NCBI GenBank assembly: GCA_964486725.1
Contig: CAZAOK010000014.1
Span: forward strand, 1 to 52,438
Length of the DNA stretch: 52,438 nucleotides
Reading direction: 5' to 3'
From: M55B154 sp964486725
Lineage (GTDB): Bacteria > Spirochaetota > UBA4802 > UB4802
Part shown: positions 14,739-22,922 of the stretch, piece after piece
Position numbering within the stretch: position 1 is the first letter of the stretch
Layout of the letters: every line of letters starts with the position of its first letter
The notes under the pieces: generated by a model
The model's input: only the letters and a program-made list of their open reading frames with translations
Told to the model about the DNA's origin: nothing
The model's database searches: none
Position numbers and translations under genes: made by a program

Positions 14739-17333
14739 CTACACCTCCGAACCATTTTCAAACACATCTTCAAGGTTAAAGTTTTTAGTCTCATTTCTCC
14801 TTTTTATATTGTTCAACACGGCATTGTAAAATGGATTTTCTTCTGTAACGTACCTGTTGAGATTGCAAATTTTGGTTTTTAAATAAAGCGTTTCCTTCTT
14901 TATTAACAATGATTCAATCTCAGGATCCATGCCATATATCCTTTCTTTGATACGACCAGATACGCTTTCTATCATATCTGCTGTTGACAATATCAGATCA
15001 CGGTACCATATCGCGTATTCCTTGAAATGTTCAAGCAGGTACTTTTTACCAAATTTAACTACTGCATCATCTATTCCAGGTGTTTCAGTAATTTTCGCGA
15101 ATACCGGGTAATAATAAGATATGGTTGTAAAAAAACATTCACCCCGCCCCAACATCGGCACCATCTCAAGCTGTGTTTTATCAAGCATAAGGGCCTGTCC
15201 AATTGTTTGCATATCATTCCGCTCTGAAGACCTGTGAACAATTTTTGTTCCGGTATTACGTATAACACCGGTGGGTATCTCACCAGCACTCTGGTCGATA
15301 ATAACAACACCCTGCCCGTATGCCCTTATCTCTGCAAGCATATCGGACAAATACCGCGTAGTTTCTGATGCAGGGTCATACGAATCGCTATTGTCAGAAC
15401 TCTGACCCTGCATCAGGTTATGCGCTTCTTCAATCACCAGGAGGTGACGCAGTGAATCACCTTCATTTTCCTGGATTTTTTTCTGACGATACTCATAATC
15501 ACGCCATTCACGAATCATGTACAGCAAAAACAGGGAAAACAGGTTTGACTGATCCCTGTCAATACGTAGTTCATTCAATTCTATCACCACCGGCTTGTTT
15601 AATAATTGCTGCAATGATGGTACAGATCTTTTACATAAGAATAGTTGACCAATAGCACCTGCAAGAAGGAAGTTTATTCGAGTATGAAAAACCTGGACCA
15701 GGTTGTTGCGTACATCCTGGGCATATGTTGACTCGTCAATTTCTTCCTGTATTGCATACCGAAGGTCAGCAAGCGTGGGTATCTCTTTGCCAGGTTGATC
15801 TTCTACCTTCTTATAAAGGTTCCAACCAAAATGCGATTCGTACAACCTCTCCAACGCGGCTGCGAGAATCATAGGGGCAGGTGCCTCCAGGTGGAATGCT
15901 GCATTGAAGATAGACCGCAATAACGAGATGTGACTTATCAGGGGCCTGTCTGGTATAATAGGTTCGAGTATATTTAACCGCATGGGGAACAATGTTTCAT
16001 CACCCGGTGTAAGAAAAAGAAGATCATTTTTGAGACTTTCATCCATTTCTTTCAATAACCGGTATTCACTCTTCACTGGCTCAATAACAAGGAAGTTTAT
16101 CTTCTCGTTACCATACAGGTTCTTCAAAAGAGAACGCATAGTATATGTTTTACCAGACCCGGTACCACCGCATATGAAGAGGTGCTGCGTTAACGAAGAA
16201 GATTTAAGTTCTATAATGCGTTTCCTATCCCTATCCTCCGCGGTAATGACGGAATTGCCAACTCCAGTCGATGTGTCCCGCATGGACCTGTCGCTTGTTG
16301 AACCAAATGCGGGAAGATAACGCTCCTCTATAAATGGTAACGTAAACAGGGCACCTGCCACGTGGTATGGGTACATGTACCCAAGCCCGTTTTCGGTTTC
16401 TACAGGTTTATACCAGTTGAATGTAAGCAGCTCGTTTATCGAATCAGGGTTTTCAAGATTTACCTCGTCGGTGAACACCACCAATTCAGTTCCATTACAC
16501 ACATGACCTGCAAAGGTGGCAGCAAAAGCATCTGCCGTATGCCTCTGGGAGCAATAGGCATTCACAAATACTTGTACCATGTTTTCTTCGATAAAATCAA
16601 TTATATCCCGGCTATAATCATCAAGCTTATCACGTACCTGTTCATACCACTGGGGGAGTACATCCTTGGTCTCTGGCAATGTTTTTAAGTTATACTCCAT
16701 GTGTGAGATACGTTTATATATACCTTTTTCCATTGCATCATTATTTTTCCTAAAGACGAACACCTGGTCAAAAATCACGTTGCTATTACAATTCGTTGAT
16801 ACATGATCAAGAAAATTCGCGGTATACCCTTTCATGTCAGTCTCTTTAATACCCACCGGCACCTGGTATTTTACGTCTTCAAACGCTTCTTCACCAGTTT
16901 CCATTTGTACATGCCTGCCGGGAGGAAGAGACTTAAGGTGATAACTCTTTTGACTCCTGGTAATATATGAAGAATATAACCTGCCATTCCCATGAAAATA
17001 ATTATCCATTACGTACTTGTTGACATTTTCAGCTGTTGAAGTTTTAAAGAACATGTTCATACGGTTCATATGAAACACTTTATCCACCGCGTCATCGATA
17101 TTGTCATCACCCGTATCCCACCAGAGAATGGGGAGCACCCTGTTCCCCTGACCTCTTATGCAATACCGAATGCCAAGCTTGGGCTTATCTGCCAACCTCG
17201 CCTGGGCCATAACCGATGCCATAAGAGTTGCAAGGGACTGCTGAACATACTCATTGATATCATTCCCAAGCTCCTGTTTTAAACGAGGATCAGCAGGGTC
17301 GGGAAGACCATCCTTTAATATCTTAAACCTCAT
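14739..17333 (-). CDS. HerA/VirB4-type ATPase
   Basis: This 864-aa protein has an N-terminal region (1-370) without known motifs. A DUF87/HerA ATPase core follows: Walker A GGTGSGKT (389-396), the IEPVKSEYR segment that follows in this family, Walker B HLLVIEEAH (around 630-638), and a sensor-like GQGVVIIDQSAGEIP, then NTGTKIVHR. HerA proteins form hexamers and translocate DNA (with NurA or other nucleases) or act in conflict systems. No NurA is present here. It is followed by the small helical protein and preceded by the 435-aa unknown and the nucleotidyltransferase pair. GGAG precedes the ATG. Confidence 0.9.
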   Translation of the reverse strand: MRFKILKDGLPDPADPRLKQELGNDINEYVQQSLATLMASVMAQARLADKPKLGIRYCIRGQGNRVLPILWWDTGDDNIDDAVDKVFHMNRMNMFFKTSTAENVNKYVMDNYFHGNGRLYSSYITRSQKSYHLKSLPPGRHVQMETGEEAFEDVKYQVPVGIKETDMKGYTANFLDHVSTNCNSNVIFDQVFVFRKNNDAMEKGIYKRISHMEYNLKTLPETKDVLPQWYEQVRDKLDDYSRDIIDFIEENMVQVFVNAYCSQRHTADAFAATFAGHVCNGTELVVFTDEVNLENPDSINELLTFNWYKPVETENGLGYMYPYHVAGALFTLPFIEERYLPAFGSTSDRSMRDTSTGVGNSVITAEDRDRKRIIELKSSSLTQHLFICGGTGSGKTYTMRSLLKNLYGNEKINFLVIEPVKSEYRLLKEMDESLKNDLLFLTPGDETLFPMRLNILEPIIPDRPLISHISLLRSIFNAAFHLEAPAPMILAAALERLYESHFGWNLYKKVEDQPGKEIPTLADLRYAIQEEIDESTYAQDVRNNLVQVFHTRINFLLAGAIGQLFLCKRSVPSLQQLLNKPVVIELNELRIDRDQSNLFSLFLLYMIREWRDYEYRQKKIQENEGDSLRHLLVIEEAHNLMQGQSSDNSDSYDPASETTRYLSDMLAEIRAYGQGVVIIDQSAGEIPTGVIRNTGTKIVHRSSERNDMQTIGQALMLDKTQLEMVPMLGRGECFFTTISYYYPVFAKITETPGIDDAVVKFGKKYLLEHFKEYAIWYRDLILSTADMIESVSGRIKERIYGMDPEIESLLIKKETLYLKTKICNLNRYVTEENPFYNAVLNNIKRRNETKNFNLEDVFENGSEV

Positions 17334-17346
17334 GTCAAATCTCCAT

Positions 17347-18654
17347 TCAGCTCGTTGTAATATCCCGCAGTATACTCTTCAGTGAGATTTCAATTTGATT
17401 CCTGGTTTTATGGGGCACATCAGCAATAGCAAGTGATGCCGCAACCACACGAACATCGATTTTTTCACCAGCCTCTACAGGTATGACAATATAATATACT
17501 TCTTTTGGTTTTCTCGGCTTTTTAAGAAACACGCTTTTCACACGGAACCTTTTTTCAGCACCATCTTCTACAACCATGAGAACAGCCTGGTATTTTTCAT
17601 TCGTTAAATAATTGGTAATATGCTCAATCGTAATCTTCTTCGTGGAAATACTGTTGTGTTTACCCTCAAGGTGGGTAACTGGCCTTACGAACAAGTAAAA
17701 GTTTTGCCAGCATTCATTTTCTGTTTCACCCTCTTCTAAAAGGAACAGTGGTACACTTGTGTCATTTCTCAGTCCAATCCTGTGAAAGCCATTTTTCATG
17801 TATTGCATCATACTGTTTAAGAAACTGCACTGTTTTCCACAGAAAGGGCAATACATTTGCAGTTCTTCTTGCGCATTAGATAGTATTTCATAATCCTGTT
17901 TTAAAAACCCTCTACGCCCCAGCACCTGCATCCACGTGGCATAAAACCTGAATCTAAGATACTCGGGGGATTGCCTGGATTCATCCGTGATATGCTGGTT
18001 CATATACCCAACAATACTGCCGCTGTACCCGTCCAGTATATCTGTCCTCTGATTTTTTATAATACTATCTGATATATAATTGAATAACTCAATGGCTGTA
18101 AGGGGAAACAAGTTTTTTATGCTGTCAACAGGAGTGAAAATATCAGACGGCAACCCGGGAACATCATTACCCGTATTCAAGAAATGCCCTTCAGTAAAAT
18201 TGTTTATTGCAATAATCTCTTTGCGAATATTACGCCTAACTTTATTTTTCAGTTGTTTGAATATTTTATTATTTAAATTTGTTTTCAGCCCATCGAATAA
18301 CGACTGTAATTCATTACCTGAATTTTCATCTTGAACCATATTCAATTGATGATACCGGGCACTTATTATCACGTATCTCAATACCTGGTCAATTACATGA
18401 TAGTGATTGATAACCCCGGTTTCAAACAGATCATCGATCCCACTATCTGGAAGTTGATCAAGATACTTCAGTACATATAGTTCGGGATATTCCACACAAA
18501 ATATATACGTATAACGCAACCCTTTTAATTCAGCGGTCGCACTGGTAAACAAATCTTCACCAATCTGTTCCCTGTATGCTGCGACATTACCGGCTGCATC
18601 ATTTAACTTCTCTGCCATTTGGCGTAAATGTTCCATGTGATCATTTTCAGCCAT
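17347..18654 (-). CDS. hypothetical protein with a CPFCGKQC motif
   Basis: This 435-aa protein is not recognised. Residues 1-260 are helical. A CPFCGKQC motif near residue 275 could bind metal with ligands elsewhere. The C-terminal 150 residues look alpha/beta, with TKKITIEHITNYL, YQAVLMVVEDG and EVYYIVIPVEAG strands. It lies 13 nt before the HerA-type gene and 5 nt after the pseudo-nucleotidyltransferase gene, within a tightly packed set. It probably works with the ATPase. Confidence 0.65.
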   Translation of the reverse strand: MAENDHMEHLRQMAEKLNDAAGNVAAYREQIGEDLFTSATAELKGLRYTYIFCVEYPELYVLKYLDQLPDSGIDDLFETGVINHYHVIDQVLRYVIISARYHQLNMVQDENSGNELQSLFDGLKTNLNNKIFKQLKNKVRRNIRKEIIAINNFTEGHFLNTGNDVPGLPSDIFTPVDSIKNLFPLTAIELFNYISDSIIKNQRTDILDGYSGSIVGYMNQHITDESRQSPEYLRFRFYATWMQVLGRRGFLKQDYEILSNAQEELQMYCPFCGKQCSFLNSMMQYMKNGFHRIGLRNDTSVPLFLLEEGETENECWQNFYLFVRPVTHLEGKHNSISTKKITIEHITNYLTNEKYQAVLMVVEDGAEKRFRVKSVFLKKPRKPKEVYYIVIPVEAGEKIDVRVVAASLAIADVPHKTRNQIEISLKSILRDITTS

Positions 18655-18659
18655 ATAAA

Positions 18660-19394
18660 TTAACCTTCACCAAGCAAAACATTTGTTGCGGCATTAATAA
18701 TATTGATAAGTAGTTTTTCATACTCCTCCCTTTCTACAACCGCTTGCTGCAATTCTTTGTATAAGATACCCGATAAATTCCATCGTTGTTCTATGTTATT
18801 ATCCTGGTGTGTTTGCAGGTAATTCATTACTGCCTGGTTATTTTCAACATGCATACCAAGTACGGCAAGATCTTTTACTTTTATCCTTTGATGTGCATCA
18901 TCTGTATTGCTCAACCATGAACGTATAATTGAATGCTGCACACTGGACGTGACATTCTGATACCATACCTGCAATAATCTGTCCAAAATATTGTACATGG
19001 CATGTGTTGATTCACGCACCCTGCCTTCTATATTATCAAGCAATAGCTGCCCATCGTACCCGTTAGCAGGTCTTGTTTCAAGAGCATCATGGAAGGCACT
19101 CTTATCTCCATACACGTTTTCGACGTCCAGGTTGTTTACTATGGCAAGAATTTCCGGATCACCGTATTGCACCTGTAGCACAAATTGGCGGTATGATCTC
19201 CCGTAAAAGAAATACTCCCTTGATAAATCTGGAAATAACTCGTAGAAATCTCTCATCACCTCTGAATACCGTGCAACCCCGGCTTCTGACAATACGATAA
19301 TCGCACTTGTCGGGCTGGAGTCCCCGTAATATAATGAAAATATATAATCAGAGCCAAACAACCTCTGTATGGTTTTGTGAATGCTGCTGTGCAT
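18660..19394 (-). CDS. probable inactive nucleotidyltransferase-fold paralogue
   Basis: This 244-aa protein lines up loosely with the preceding nucleotidyltransferase. FSLYYGDSSPTSAIIVLS sits where that protein has VFGSYAVGDVNDESDIDCIV. YGDPEILAIVNNLDVENVYG matches its AGDPWCVTVASTAIPLIDG. The GS and DxD catalytic elements are missing here, so I infer a degenerate partner. A C-terminal helical region follows. Start choice: ATG 19394 is preceded by GAGAGGTAAGAGC, which overlaps the end of the upstream gene; ATG 19415 lies inside that gene without a good site. Confidence 0.55.
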   Translation of the reverse strand: MHSSIHKTIQRLFGSDYIFSLYYGDSSPTSAIIVLSEAGVARYSEVMRDFYELFPDLSREYFFYGRSYRQFVLQVQYGDPEILAIVNNLDVENVYGDKSAFHDALETRPANGYDGQLLLDNIEGRVRESTHAMYNILDRLLQVWYQNVTSSVQHSIIRSWLSNTDDAHQRIKVKDLAVLGMHVENNQAVMNYLQTHQDNNIEQRWNLSGILYKELQQAVVEREEYEKLLINIINAATNVLLGEG

Positions 19395-19398
19395 GCTC

Positions 19399-20133
19399 TT
19401 ACCTCTCCATATCATCCATTATTTGCGCCACTATACCTTCCAGGTCAGCACACTTGTCCCTGTATAAATCAAACACGGATCTCCTGTGACTGTCCATCAT
19501 TTCTTTTGCCAATTTTGCTCCCGTTAATTCATTGTTATCCGTTTTTTCTTTCAGCCTTTTCACCATCCAACGAAGTGAATCCGTTGTGATTTTTTTCTCA
19601 CCGGTTTCGCGTATTTCTTTGAACATGCCACGTATTACAATGTACGAGTAGACCGTTGAATATAAATTATGGGCGGTAATCGCTATATTCTTTTCAAGTT
19701 CCTTCATTTCATCTTTCAGCACCTGGACACAGGTTGCTTTCGCATAATAAAAATTATCATCCTCAATCATTTCACGTAACCTGTGGAGATACCTGTGCCC
19801 GTCTATTAACGGTATGGCCGTACTTGCAACGGTTACACACCATGGGTCTCCCGCGCGAAGCAGCTGCTCAAAGGTTTTTACATATACCACCTGCAACGAC
19901 AACACGATATCGCTCTGGCACCCCCATTCACCTGTTACACGGTGCAGGTTCCCGGTTAATATTTCATATTCTTCATGCTGAAAACAGACCACTATGCAGT
20001 CAATATCACTCTCATCGTTAACATCACCAACGGCATACGAACCAAACACGAGAACAGTGGCATTTCCCGGAACAAATTGCCGCAATACTACTTTCAATTC
20101 ATGTAACACGTTATAGATTTTTATACCTTCCAT
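19399..20133 (-). CDS. pol-beta-type nucleotidyltransferase
   Basis: This 244-aa protein has an intact nucleotidyltransferase active site: GS at 31-32 (LVFGSYAVGD), the DxD pair at Asp43 and Asp45 (ESDIDCIV), and a third acidic residue at Asp75 (CQSDIVL). The C-terminal half is helical. Such MNT-like enzymes add nucleotides to proteins or RNA and are common in conflict and toxin-antitoxin systems. It is followed after 4 nt by an apparent inactive paralogue, which suggests a heteromeric pair. It lies upstream of the HerA-type ATPase in the same unit. The substrate is unknown. Confidence 0.85.
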   Translation of the reverse strand: MEGIKIYNVLHELKVVLRQFVPGNATVLVFGSYAVGDVNDESDIDCIVVCFQHEEYEILTGNLHRVTGEWGCQSDIVLSLQVVYVKTFEQLLRAGDPWCVTVASTAIPLIDGHRYLHRLREMIEDDNFYYAKATCVQVLKDEMKELEKNIAITAHNLYSTVYSYIVIRGMFKEIRETGEKKITTDSLRWMVKRLKEKTDNNELTGAKLAKEMMDSHRRSVFDLYRDKCADLEGIVAQIMDDMER

Positions 20134-20151
20134 ACCTGAGCTCTACCAGGG

Positions 20152-21366
20152 TTACGATACAATCATGGGCATACCCATTCCACCACCCACGGGCATGCCC
20201 CCAACACCCGGCATTGATCCAAAACCGGGACCTGCGCCCATCCCCCCGATACCTGGTAAAGTGCCATGTCCAAAAGGTGATGATACGCTATCAAACCGGT
20301 AACCCGTGTATAAATGCGCATACCCGTCATCAAAATTTAATGGCCTGTCAAATCTTGCCAAACCTGTCAGGGGACGCCCTATTGAAAGGTGATTTCTTGA
20401 CAATTCTGTACCCGGCAGGGGGCCGTAGGAATCCGGAAAAATCGAATCAAGAGGCGGGCCAACCTCACGCCTGAGACTTTTCATTATAGAATCACCCGGT
20501 TGACGGTTGCCAACCCCAAAAGAATAATCATCAAAAGAACTGAACGGTCTAACTGGTTTATCGCCAAGTGTACTCATCAGGGGTCTCCTCACTGAAAGGT
20601 GATTTCTTGACAATTCTGCACCCGGCAGGGGGCTCCGGCGTTCTTGAAAAATAAAATCAAGAGATGGAAAAATTTCACGCCCGGAACTTTTCTTCACAGA
20701 ATCACCTGGTATACGGTTGCCACCAAAAAATGGATACACCTCATAAGAACCACCACTAAATGGCGAAACATCATAAGAATTGTACAGTTTAACTGGTCTA
20801 TCGTCAAATGCACCCATGAGATTATCAGCAAAAGTGCTGTATAGTGAATCACTGTTCCCCGGTGTATTAAGGGAAAGTGACGAAGATGCTGACATAGAAG
20901 GGGTAGAAAAAATACTACCAGGACGCGTAAAGGAGGGCGATGGTCCTTTATCCATGGAATGAAATGGTTTCCGTACCTTCTGATCAAGCAACACTTCCAT
21001 TTCCGATTTCATACTTTTCAGTTCACGTTCCAGGTCTTTAAGTGTGCGTTTATTTTTTCGTATTTCTTTATTCACAATACCTGATATTCTTTTTTCATAC
21101 AAACCGCTTTTTAAATCACGAATATCTTTAATATGGTCTCTTACTTCGTTTAGAAGTGGATACAGGGTATTCTCAATAAACTGACGGCAATCATTTCGGC
21201 AATTATCGTATTCACGCTTATAACTTCTGCAGCGTTTCTTCAGGTCTTCACCCGGGTTTTCTGTGTTATCAAGCTCCCTGGTGGCCTGTTGATAATTGCT
21301 GCGGGCGGTTTTATACTCCCGTAATAATCTACTATATTCGTCACGTACTGATTTCATACTCCACAT
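20152..21366 (-). CDS. coiled-coil protein with Gly/Met-rich tail and internal repeats
   Basis: This 404-aa protein has a basic coiled coil (first 130 residues, including EYDNCRNDCRQF and RTLKDLERELKSMKSEMEV). Two repeats of about 70 residues follow, each containing a PGDSxxKSxxRE element, then a PLPGxELSRNHLSxxRPL element. The tail is dominated by Gly, Met and Pro (GIGGMGAGPGFGSMPGVGGM). Start choice: ATG 21366 has GAGGTG upstream, and the longer reading begins inside the repeated segment. The tail resembles disordered or self-associating segments. It may be a scaffold component. Confidence 0.7.
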   Translation of the reverse strand: MWSMKSVRDEYSRLLREYKTARSNYQQATRELDNTENPGEDLKKRCRSYKREYDNCRNDCRQFIENTLYPLLNEVRDHIKDIRDLKSGLYEKRISGIVNKEIRKNKRTLKDLERELKSMKSEMEVLLDQKVRKPFHSMDKGPSPSFTRPGSIFSTPSMSASSSLSLNTPGNSDSLYSTFADNLMGAFDDRPVKLYNSYDVSPFSGGSYEVYPFFGGNRIPGDSVKKSSGREIFPSLDFIFQERRSPLPGAELSRNHLSVRRPLMSTLGDKPVRPFSSFDDYSFGVGNRQPGDSIMKSLRREVGPPLDSIFPDSYGPLPGTELSRNHLSIGRPLTGLARFDRPLNFDDGYAHLYTGYRFDSVSSPFGHGTLPGIGGMGAGPGFGSMPGVGGMPVGGGMGMPMIVS

Positions 21367-21387
21367 ACTACACCTCTTATTGCATAA

Positions 21388-22922
21388 AATGGCAGAATCA
21401 TTCATGCACCACCCTGCTGCCTGTATACCCAACCCCAAAAACCTTCCAGTGGGTCCAGTGGGACAGGAGACCAGGGGTCCATGTCACGGGTTCCTGTTAC
21501 CACACCGTACCTCGTAATTCAACGCGAGGACAACACAACACGGAAACCGTAATGGTTGTACGAGTTGCCTGGATTGATTCTGAGGCGATTAGCGGAGCGG
21601 ACAATATTAACGTTGATGAACCAGGAACCGCCGCGAATACATTTACCGTTACCATCTTCGGGGCCACGGGGATTTTCTTCAGGACTCTTGCTGTAATAGT
21701 CGCCAGCATACCAGTCCATGCACCACTCCAACACGTGACCGGCCATGTCAGAGAGGCCCCACGGGTTCTCGTGCCCCTCGGCACCAACCGGGTGTGTACT
21801 GCCATCACTATTATCTTTATACCACGCCCTGCCAGGGTGAAATTCATCACCCCACCAGTGCCGGGTGGTGGTTCCCGCACGGCAGGCGTACTCCCACTCC
21901 GCCTCGTATGGCAGGCGGGCAGGCACATCATGCTTTTTGCTGAAGCGTTTACAAAATTTCATGGCTTTATGCCAGTTCACGCACTCTACCGGGTGGTCAG
22001 GGTTATTTGCAAATTCACTTGGATTCTCATCCATAAGGGCCTGGTACTGCCGCTGTGTCACCGGGTATTTCCCCATCCAGAACCCATCAACACTCACCTT
22101 GTGCTGCGGGCGTTCATCACTACTGCCCTCGCCATTGGGCGAGCCCATCATGAAAGTACCGCCGGCTATATACACGAACCGCATACCACCAATCTCCCGC
22201 TCTTCCCCATGTGAACCCGCAATCACAGAAAAGTAATTCGATGCTTCCGCTATATCCTTCATCTCCTGGTCGCCCAGGCCATACCGTGTGGCGCGGGTGA
22301 TGAAATTCTCCGCCTTACCCGTATCCCCGCTACGACCAAACACCATCCCCAGGCAATACAGCACGTACGGGTTGCGACCAAGAACCTTCTCTTCAAGGTA
22401 GGCACGGCATTCTTCATAACGCCCGCTTACGGCCACAAGCCGCATATACGCGCCCCAGAGGGCAGCATTCCGGTCATCTGCCTCCAGCGCATGGTGGTAC
22501 AGTTGCTCCAGGTTGCCGAAAACCGGGTCATCAGTATTGCCGCTCTCACCCAGGTAATCCATAAACCGGTCAAGTATCTCACGGTCAGCAGGGTCTGCCG
22601 TCACAAGCTCACGGTACCGCGCTACTATCTCATCATGCCTGGCAGGCCCAAGGTCACGCAGTATCTCTATCTCCTCAAGCACCTCTTCACGGGACGAAGC
22701 ATCCTTCGCGCCGGCATCTTCATTCCTATTAATAACAACCCGTACCTTTTCAGACTGCTGGTCACTCATCACACCCTCCATGTATATCTACACTGCCAGT
22801 ATCCATAGTGTTTTGAAAATCCTCTCCTGTTATTGGTATCACATTCTCTTCGGTGCCGCGGTTGGCCGCCAGTGCGTTTCGCATTGCCCTGCTGCACCTT
22901 TTCTTTATGGTGCTGATGCTTG
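21388..22922. repeat. 1535-bp direct repeat, copy 1
   Basis: It is the same as 29914..31448 except for about three differences near the left edge and one T/C near the right edge. It contains the whole FGE gene, its untranslated downstream region and the last roughly 50 codons of the AAA+ gene. Copy 1 is the natural context, because the AAA+ reading frame is intact here. Confidence 0.95.
21519..22769 (-). CDS. tagged TPR-FGE protein, copy 1
   Basis: This 416-aa protein starts with the tag MSDQQSEKVRVVINR, which the zinc-ribbon proteins share. A TPR-like helical module (about 26-170) related to the 625-aa membrane protein follows, then an FGE-sulfatase/C-type-lectin domain (EIGGMRFVYIAGGTFMMGS, DGFWMGKYPVTQRQYQALM, RLPYEAEWEYACRAGT, GLSDMAGHVLEWCMDWY, CIRGGSWFIN, YGFRVVL). 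The copper cysteines of true FGE are absent. ATG 22769 has GGAGGG 5 nt upstream, and its first codons overlap the AAA+ stop; ATG 22781 lacks a site. The C-terminus resembles a retroelement variable region. It is probably a binding adaptor for the AAA+ ATPase. Confidence 0.9.
   Translation of the reverse strand: MSDQQSEKVRVVINRNEDAGAKDASSREEVLEEIEILRDLGPARHDEIVARYRELVTADPADREILDRFMDYLGESGNTDDPVFGNLEQLYHHALEADDRNAALWGAYMRLVAVSGRYEECRAYLEEKVLGRNPYVLYCLGMVFGRSGDTGKAENFITRATRYGLGDQEMKDIAEASNYFSVIAGSHGEEREIGGMRFVYIAGGTFMMGSPNGEGSSDERPQHKVSVDGFWMGKYPVTQRQYQALMDENPSEFANNPDHPVECVNWHKAMKFCKRFSKKHDVPARLPYEAEWEYACRAGTTTRHWWGDEFHPGRAWYKDNSDGSTHPVGAEGHENPWGLSDMAGHVLEWCMDWYAGDYYSKSPEENPRGPEDGNGKCIRGGSWFINVNIVRSANRLRINPGNSYNHYGFRVVLSSR

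Noticed and set aside
14739..17333. Conjugation or type IV secretion ATPase
   Set aside because: Walker motifs fit VirB4/HerA generally, but no mating-pair, relaxase or coupling genes accompany it.
21552..22214. 220-aa plus-strand reading (and its copy at 30078..30740)
   Set aside because: It is antisense to the FGE gene, which has motifs, a binding site and a family; the antisense reading shows no domain.
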